DNA of 64,000 nucleotides from Cucumis sativus. Lineage: Eukaryota > Streptophyta > Magnoliopsida > Cucurbitales > Cucurbitaceae. Below are positions 57,103 to 64,000 of this stretch, in pieces (within the stretch, counting starts at the first letter, position 1; each line of letters starts with the position of its first letter). The notes beneath the pieces were generated by a model, which did not search any database, was not told the origin of the DNA, and was given only the letters and a program-made list of their open reading frames with translations. The stretch lies in NCBI RefSeq assembly GCF_000004075.3, contig NC_026660.2:28585498-28649497 (forward strand), read 5' to 3'. The position numbers and the translations under genes were made by a program.

Positions 57103-57205
57103 TCAGCTACCATCGTCCATCAAGGTATGCATCCATTTCAATTCATTACAAAAACACTAACCCTCTTATTCCTCTCTTTCCCAAAACTAACAAAAGATTT
57201 CAACA

Positions 57206-58468
57206 ATGGCTTCTTTACAATCTTTACCTCTCTTCTCGGCTTCCCATTCTTCAAAAACATCCACTACCAATGCCTCACTTCACATCCCAAAGCTTCCTAA
57301 TCTCAGAATCTCCGCCCCCAAACTCCCTAAAACTTCCACACCCTCCGTTAAAATGATCGAGCAACTTTGTTTAAACCAACCCATTCTTAATGTTATTCCT
57401 ACGGAATCGCCTCTCAAATCACAGCTTCACGCCATCTTAGAAGCCGTAGCCGATCGTGTAGAAATGCACAACAACATTTGCCAACAGCGAGACAATTGGA
57501 ATTCCCTTTTCCTCAATTCCATCAATATGATAACTCTAACCGCCTCTGCCCTTGCCGCCTCCGCACCCGCCGTCGGATCCCTCGGAGCTCCTCTTTTGGC
57601 TCTCAAAGTGTCGTCGGCTCTGCTTTTCTCTGCTGCGACAGGGATGTTGGTGATGGTGAACAAAATTCAACCATCACAATTGGCTGAAGAGCAGCGAAAT
57701 GCGGCTAGATTGTTTAAGCAGCTCCAAACCCAAATCCAAAGCTTGATTCTTGATGGAGCTCCTACTCAAGTGGACGTCGACTCCGCCATGAAAAAAGTGT
57801 TGGCGATCGATAAAGCATACCCACTTCCTTTGCTTGGTGCAATGCTTGAAAAATTCCCCAAGACAGTCGAGCCGGCTTCGTGGTGGCCCAATTCTTCGGA
57901 AAATTACGAATCTCAGACGAAGAATGGAAACACCCATTTTGATGGAAAGCAAGGTCGAGATTCCAATGGGTGGAGCGTTGAACTCGAGGCCGAAATGAGG
58001 GAGGTTGTTGAAATCGTGAAGTCAAAAGACGCCGAAGATTACGTTAGGCTTGGGAATTTAGTTTTGAAGGTTAATAAAACATTGGCAATCACAGGCCCTG
58101 TTCTCACCGGCATTGCGGCTTTGAGTTCTGCTTTTGTGGGTGATTGGTCATCCGCAGGGATGGCAGTGGCTGCGGTGGCCGGATCATTAGCAGCCGCCGT
58201 GAACGCGTTAGAGCACGGTGGGCAAATTGGGATGGTGTTCGAGATGTATAGGAATAGTGCCGGCTTCTTCGGGCTATTGGAAGAATCCATTAGAGGGACA
58301 CTTGGGGAGAAAGAATGGGAGAAGAGGGAAAATGGTGAAGTGTTTGAAAGGAAAGTGGCTTTGAAATTGGGAAGAAGCTTATCTCAGCTTAGACAATTGG
58401 CCACTAAATCAGCTGCAGCTAGAGAGGAAGGATTTTCCATGGATGAATTTGCTAGCAAGCTCTTCTGA
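57206..58468 (+). CDS. At4g22030-like protein, tandem copy 2
   Basis: Intronless, 420 residues, aligning to copy 1 with no insertion or deletion and by eye about 34 substitutions (roughly 92 percent identity). Changes are denser in the first 35 residues, the putative transit peptide, and in the variable linker around 238-258, while NKIQPSQLAEEQRNAARLFK and the second hydrophobic region are nearly unchanged. One change introduces a cysteine (HNNICQQRD, where copy 1 has Arg). The frame is open from ATG to TGA, so both copies look functional. As with copy 1, no F-box is visible and the function is unknown. Confidence 0.9.
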   Translation: MASLQSLPLFSASHSSKTSTTNASLHIPKLPNLRISAPKLPKTSTPSVKMIEQLCLNQPILNVIPTESPLKSQLHAILEAVADRVEMHNNICQQRDNWNSLFLNSINMITLTASALAASAPAVGSLGAPLLALKVSSALLFSAATGMLVMVNKIQPSQLAEEQRNAARLFKQLQTQIQSLILDGAPTQVDVDSAMKKVLAIDKAYPLPLLGAMLEKFPKTVEPASWWPNSSENYESQTKNGNTHFDGKQGRDSNGWSVELEAEMREVVEIVKSKDAEDYVRLGNLVLKVNKTLAITGPVLTGIAALSSAFVGDWSSAGMAVAAVAGSLAAAVNALEHGGQIGMVFEMYRNSAGFFGLLEESIRGTLGEKEWEKRENGEVFERKVALKLGRSLSQLRQLATKSAAAREEGFSMDEFASKLF

Positions 58469-59588
58469 TTGATTTATTCTTTTGATGTTTTAATTCGTTT
58501 ATTCTTTGAGATAGGTAATATTAAGTCTAATCCAATCTGGTAAAGAAAACATTAACCATACATATGACTTTTAATTTTATTTTGAGATACTTTTATTGAT
58601 TTTTATTTTTATAATCCAATTCAATTTAATTTTGAATATATCAATAATATAGCAGATATCAAAACATGGTCCAACCACAACCAAATCAAATTTCTAAGTA
58701 TATCAAAAGTATATAAGGTATTTAACACTTTCGAACATAACACACATATCAATCAACTTAGTTTAGCAGTTTAGAGAACTTGTTAGACTTTTCCAAACGA
58801 GTAATTTGACGTGGTTTTATTGGTCATTTTTGCATAATTAAAAAGTTGGCAACACAAGGTTAATTAATACAATCTTTATACCATTAACAATGCAGCTGGC
58901 CATAAATGATATTTATTGAGATGAACTAAAATTTATAATTCATAATATATCAATACAAACAAATATTAAAAATTTATAATTAATAAGCTTGTAAAATTAG
59001 TAGACATATTTTTTAAAAATTAAGATTAATAATTATTTGTTCCAAAATAGGTTTGTAAAAAAAGATAGAACAAAAAAGAATGAAGTCCGGTGATAAAAGT
59101 GAGCCAAAATCCAAAACCTGTATATCTTAATTGAAAATGTTATAATCCAATATTATATTTTATTTATTTCTTTTAGAAGAAAAATAAAAACAAGAGTATG
59201 ATTTGATGGGGGTGGGGAGTAAGAGCATTGCGCAACCATTCGAAAAATTGGTGGCTTGGGATTCAATTACGATCCGCTCTCAGATTCTTTGTCCACTGAA
59301 TTACAGATTTTATGGATTGTAATTGCCCGTCTTTCTCAACTAAATTACGCCATATTCATTTCCCTCCATCTCCTCCCCCTCTGCATTTGATCTTCATCTG
59401 CATCTTCACCAGGTTCGTCTCTTCAATTCAAAGCTTTATTTGGTATTAATTTTGTTGTCAATTCAAAGCTAATTGGTGAGTGATATTAGAATCCATTTCT
59501 TGTGGGTTTGATTTGATGTTCTTTTTTTTTTTTAGGTTTAGTGTCCTGTCTTGAATCTGTTTGAAGGAAATTCTATGATGGTTCAGTC
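58469..59588. other. Intergenic and 5' UTR of the next gene
   Basis: AT-rich up to about 59200. From about 59270 the sequence looks like 5' UTR, with a CAG/GTTCGT donor near 59410 and a T-run plus TTTAG acceptor near 59535, so a 5' UTR intron is likely. Confidence 0.5.
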
Positions 59589-60955
59589 ATGTTGACGGTA
59601 TATTCGCCGGGAGCTAACAAGAAATTTCTGGCATGTCTAGACTCTATTCCTCTGTCAGAGGCATCTCATGCTAATTCCCTTAATTATAGTACCTCGGTAT
59701 CTCTGTGCCCTCTAAAGAGTTCTTCTTCCAATACCATTCTACACAATCCCTCGTCTTTTAAACGGTGTACTCAATTGAATACTCCTTGTGTTTTGAACCG
59801 ATCTTCATTCAGAAGATGCCTAGTAAGTAGATATTTTTATTCCAGATTCAGCTTTGGTATCTGTTTGAGATAGTTTTTTGTATAAGTGAAATATATTTCT
59901 TTGAATATTTCAGTGCCGCTCAGATAGCTCCCCACCTCCTTCGGATGATGAATACCGCTCTTCGCGCAATATAGCTATCAGTTTGTTCAGACGATATCGG
60001 AATTTTGTCGATCGAGGAGGAGGTGACAACTTAAAGGTAGTTTGATCCTTTCTTTTTGCCTGGTGTCTTCCTAAATTAACATGTGTGATAATTATCAGGA
60101 TTTCATCAGTGCTGGGGTGAATGCATATGCACTTGGTTGTACTGATGAAGGATTAAGAAAAGAACTTATTGATATGAAGGAAGCTGGTTTTGAAATTGAA
60201 GTAATGCAAAGTTATGGTGGAAGTACTGGTTTGAAATCCAAGATTATCTCAGGGGAGGTACGTTTTGCCATCATCTGACATGGAAAAACTTGTTATACAA
60301 TTTCCTGAAATTTAATTCTAGATTAGGTTTGTGAATGAAACTTCATTTTGTGCTTTTCCTAATTTCATCATGTGCAGATTGAAGAATGCATTCTGTGGTT
60401 GAGTATTATATTCATCACCATCTTGTGTACACCACAACCAACTGTAGTTAGATGGTCATCAACACCTCCGGTGTCGGATGAAATAAGGCTTCAATGGAAA
60501 GGCTTTTGTGCTCTCATTGCCAATGCATATTATGTTCGAGGCATGGCATGGTAAGGTGCTTTTAGCCACTTCTCATTTCCATTGAGGTCAATCGTCTATA
60601 TCTTTTAGAGTGAATGAAATTAGCTATTAAATTCATAACCACCGCTAAACTCTATTTGTTTTTCCTATGAAGGCTTCCTGTAAAAACTCTCCAACTAGAA
60701 CAAATGGCAGTGGTAGGACGAGCTGAAGAACCTTCGGTAGTTGCTAGCCGTATGCGTATAGTGTTCAGTACACTTGAGGTAATTCTAAAACTGCTACAAG
60801 CTCCCAGTTAGTTATCACTGTTTTTCTTCTGCTTTGAGAGGCACTTCTTTGATTGTTATACAAGTTTTTGCGTATAAATGTAGAGTATTTAAATTACATC
60901 GTCATTGTCATTGTCATATGTGCAGGTAGTTAGTCCGCAATGGCCTAAAGTATAA
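59589..60955 (+). CDS. Conserved plant protein of unknown function, probably plastid
   Basis: Six exons, 59589-59822, 59914-60036, 60099-60257, 60378-60550, 60673-60778 and 60926-60955, close in frame to 274 residues. The N-terminal 75 residues are Ser-rich and poor in acidic residues, like a transit peptide. The body carries NIAISLFRRYRNFVDRGGGD, AGVNAYALGCTDEGLRKEL, a hydrophobic ECILWLSIIFITILCTPQPT segment (one possible membrane helix), RWSSTPPVSDEIRLQWKGFC, AYYVRGMAWLPVKTLQLEQM, and a C-terminus ending VVSPQWPKV. I recognise this as a conserved plant protein but know no experimentally assigned role. Exon phases all agree and the final 10-codon exon follows a TGCAG acceptor. Convergent with UTP6, 334 bases apart. 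Confidence 0.88.
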
Positions 60956-61289
60956 TGCTACATAGCCAGAAATTTTCTACCGGAAAACTTGCCAAGGTAC
61001 CCTGATGATTACACTTGAAAGATACTGGATCAGTTGAACTCAACATTTTCTCTGGCTAAATTTATAGCAAATTTGTATACTATTCTTTCCTTCCAAATGA
61101 TATTTCTTGTTGAAGCATATCGATGTTGTGATAATCCTATAGGCATAGAATACAGCTCTTTATCTCATATCATATGGGCTACAGATGAAATCTATATCGG
61201 TTTCCAATCACCGACGCTCAATCAACCATCCTAAATAAACAAGGTCAAAATTGATTTGATAAATATACAAGAAAATGTTTATAAAAAAG
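60956..61289. other. Convergent spacer before UTP6
   Basis: Contains both 3' UTRs; no separate gene seen. An open frame at 61034-61234 has no family resemblance. Confidence 0.5.
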
Positions 61290-61562
61290 TCACAAATCAG
61301 AGGACGTAGCAAGGGCTGTAGCATCTTTTAATGTTTTCCTTGCACGCCAACGAACTGCAGCTGCTGTTTCCGATGATCCTATCTGTAAGGAAGAACGAAT
61401 TCATGAATACATTGGAGGATTAGTGGACAACACTTTCATGTAAAATGTAGCAGGAAAAACAACAATGATGCAATTTGTTCGATCTGTCAGGATGTAAAAC
61501 AGAGAATGAAGATGGACAAAAGATGCCATGTTCAAAATAGCATGATTCCATAACCATGACCT

Positions 61563-61599
<37 letters not shown>

Positions 61600-63905
61600 A
61601 TTAAATATGTACACATTTCTAGATTATACGGAAACTGCAAGGTTACCTTAGATTCCAATGTGTAGTACTCTTGCCATAAACGAACATTTTGGCCATAAGT
61701 TGCAAGTGCAGATTCAAATAGCTTTCGAGCATTTGCAAGACCATCTTTATCCCCTGCAGTTGCAAGGTTGGATTCCAGCTGAATACATGTTTGGTACATA
61801 GCAAGCCCTGGATGGGGTAATCCAAGAAATCTGTTGAAACAAAGGAAACACGGTTTTAGAGGCTGATTTAAGAAACTCCGCAAAACAGACAGATATTCTT
61901 ATAAAAGAGGAATGAATTAAAATACCATTTTGGTCCACTAAAACTAAGTTCAAACTAACACTAACAATCAACTTTAACGGTCATTGAAAGAACGGGATTA
62001 AATGTAAACCTTTGAAAGTAGATAGATTCAAGAAGAATTAAGACTCAAATTACAAAGACCAAAATAATATTTTAACCGAGAAGAATTATCCAGGATTGAA
62101 TGCATACTTCTTATACACCTCCCTTGTACGCTGAATTCCATCTTTTTGTAGAACAAAATCAACAATGACTGAGGAGAGTGAAAATCCATCCTCATTTCCA
62201 CCAGATTTAGCCAATGCATAAAGTGAAATTTCCACCAATTTGTCAAAATAATAACTCTGATTGGCAAAAAATTTGAGGACCTGCAGTAAGTAAACCAGAA
62301 TAACAAGGGTTCAGGTTTTTACTTCTAATTACCACCAGAGTCACAATGTCTTGAACATTCCAAATATATTAAACATGTAAGCTCGAGTGAGCAAAATGCC
62401 ATTAAACCATTTATGGCAAAAATCATACATTTCAAACCAATAAAACCAGGTAAATTGAAGATTAATATCGTTTTTCACAAAACTAAATATATCAAGGCTC
62501 GAAGTTTTGTTAAGGTGCAGCAGATATACCTTTAGCCACAGGCTCCCAGATTCCGAAACAGAAAATTTTTTCAGAACCTCTTTTGTCAGTTCAAAAATGG
62601 ATTTCAGATCGTCCTTACTTGGAGAAGGAGAATCCTTCAAAACGCATTTTATCTCCGTGGAGACTCTCAATACCCACAACTTCACAGAATTAGAAAATTT
62701 TCCACTACAGAGTCTTTCTGCAAGCTTCTGTGCTTCATCCAATCTCCCTAGTTCCAAATAAAACAAAACATATTGGCATGCTAAATCGTCTGTAATATGT
62801 CCTAAAGTTAGAGCCTTTTCATAAACCATCAAGAGTCGCGAAGTAATGTTATCAGTATGACTGGATAGCCCCAAGGTTTGTTCACCCTTAACAGGAACAA
62901 TGATACTCCTCAAAAATTCCACATACAAGCTAAAAATTGCAGATGAAGGCACACACTCCAGGCCTTCCTCGTAGACCTGTTGTTTATAAGCATGGAAAAA
63001 GAAAATTTTAGACATTCATAGACAAAAAAACAAACCTTAGATACTCATGGGAAAAAAGCAGACACATAAGTTGCTCACATAGTTTCAAATAAACAAATGT
63101 CGTAGTACGTACTTTTCTAGATTTAGTAATTTTCTAAATGAAGAAATATATGCTTCCTTAAACTACCATTTATCATCACCGAAGAAAACGCATACTATAA
63201 CTATACAGATTTGACATAATTGTGATTTTCATCATGCATAAAAATTCACACCTTGACAGCCTTTTCAATCCGAGAAATTTCCTTTATATCACTCGTTCCC
63301 TGCACATTTTCAGGATTACAGTAAAGTCTAGCTAGCCAGTCCCAATATTGTGGTTGTGAAGCGAAGTCTCTTTTTATATCCTGTAATATTTTTGACTGCA
63401 TTTCTTCTGAATGAGCTAAATCCATTGCTTCCAATATCTCTAAGACACGCTTTCTCAAACTAAAACTTGAAGGTAGAGCTTCAATTGCTCCACTGTAGAT
63501 AGTTTCTAAAAGGTTTGAACCTTTTTCTCGAAACAAATCCAATTTATCCTTTGACAACGTTTCGACACCTGATTCATCATTATCTCCCCTTGTTTCACCC
63601 ATTGACATGAACAGATCTTTATTTTCTTCTCTCCACTGTTTCTCCGCAGCAGTTATATTTTCACGGACCAGACTTCCCTCGTCCTCTCCAAGGGCAACCT
63701 TCCGAGCCTTCAACTTATTAAGATAAGTAAGTTCCATCCGCAAATATTCTATCCAAAGGTCCTCTGAAGTTGGGCAAACTCTCAAACCACTTAACATAAG
63801 AGAACGTGCTGCATCCACATTGATATTATGATCAAACTCCCAAGCAGCAGCATATATCCAAACCCCAGGAACTTTTGGGTGGAATCTAATCAGCTGAGCT
63901 AGAAC
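61290..63905 (-). CDS. UTP6: UTP6, U3 snoRNA-associated protein (3' part; gene runs off the window)
   Basis: Component of the small-subunit processome that matures 18S rRNA in the nucleolus. Five exons seen on the minus strand: 63252-63905, 62530-62976, 62108-62280, 61647-61830 and 61290-61382. They give the last 516 codons in frame. HAT (half-a-TPR) type repeats are visible: VLAQLIRFHPKVPGVWIYAA, LRVCPTSEDLWIEYLRMEL, QPQYWDWLARLYC, CVPSSAIFSLYVEFL and ATYGQNVRLWQEYYTLE. The C-terminus ends AAAVRWRARKTLKDATALAT then SSDL. The start and the N-terminal U3-association region lie beyond 64000; 63906-64000 is intron. The last intron contains a 33-base poly-G run (plus strand). Confidence 0.94.
61566..61598. 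repeat. 33-base poly-G (poly-C on the UTP6 strand)
   Basis: Unbroken run of G on the plus strand inside the last UTP6 intron. Very unusual in such AT-rich DNA. Length may be imprecise because homopolymers are sequenced poorly. Confidence 0.9.
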
Positions 63906-64000
63906 CTGCAAAAATTGAAAGAAAAAGGATCGATATCGACACAAGTAACCTCAAGTATCAACAGACTGACTTCAACTACTTCCATATCATCTCATTTCTA

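Larger units (their letters stand above)
54722..57205. other. Spacer between the tandem copies
   Basis: AT-rich. It contains an old two-copy repeat (period 118) at about 55255-55463 and a TA microsatellite at about 55984-56004. The final 200 bases carry the duplicated promoter. No gene recognised. Confidence 0.55.

Noticed and set aside
57001-57356. Two open frames overlapping the start of tandem copy 2
   Set aside because: They cover its promoter and run through its coding sequence in other frames.
61401-61883. 160-codon frame with a poly-proline run
   Set aside because: The proline run is translation of the intronic poly-C; only the part matching exon 61647-61830 is real UTP6.

Overview
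This window is nuclear DNA from a flowering plant, most likely a eudicot. The genes have short AT-rich introns with GT..AG borders, the intergenic DNA is strongly AT-rich with TA microsatellites, and the proteins belong to plant families: pectate lyase, WRKY group IIb, phytepsin, galacturonan-binding WAK ectodomain, and MAPKKK17/18-type kinase. Wording of several proteins, and a LINE fragment of familiar type, make me think of a cucurbit, but that is recollection and not proof. I rebuilt exon chains by eye from splice sites and reading-frame continuity. Every complete multi-exon gene closes in frame.

Layout. At 0.1-0.5 kb (-) lies a LINE remnant. At 1.7-2.1 kb (-) are the first two exons of a PLP-binding protein (YggS/PLPBP), with the rest not in the window. 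At 3.05-4.83 kb (-) is a cytochrome b561-type membrane protein without a DOMON domain. At 7.75-9.74 kb (+) is a pectate lyase, convergent with a kinase-less WAK-type galacturonan-binding membrane protein at 10.07-11.77 kb (-). About 13.6 kb of gene-poor AT-rich DNA follows, with two promoter-like GC islands (12.9-13.3 and 18.05-18.26 kb). A WRKY IIb factor is at 25.4-27.8 kb (+), with W-boxes upstream. Another gene desert (27.8-35.2 kb) carries a GGCCCA-rich tandem duplication. A 13-exon phytepsin is at 35.2-38.5 kb (+). An intronless MAPKKK is at 41.2-42.6 kb (+). A BAP31 homologue is at 43.4-44.8 kb (-) and PMP22 (Mpv17 family) at 47.1-50.2 kb (-). Two nearly identical 420-codon genes of the At4g22030 type form a tandem pair at 53.5 and 57.2 kb (+). 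A conserved uncharacterised plant gene is at 59.6-61.0 kb (+), convergent with the 3' part of UTP6 (61.3 kb to beyond the window edge, -).

The genes do not form one pathway; this is an ordinary plant chromosome segment. The possible functional links are local: a pectin-cleaving enzyme next to a pectin-binding receptor-like protein, and several stress-linked families (WRKY6/31/42-type factor, MAPKKK17/18-type kinase). I found no convincing new multi-gene system. The most unusual items are a 27-nt copy of an exon edge inside phytepsin intron 2, flanked by AG and GT; a b561 protein lacking one expected heme-ligand histidine; a hydrophobic C-terminal extension on the MAPKKK; the GGCCCA-rich tandem duplication; and a 33-G homopolymer in a UTP6 intron.
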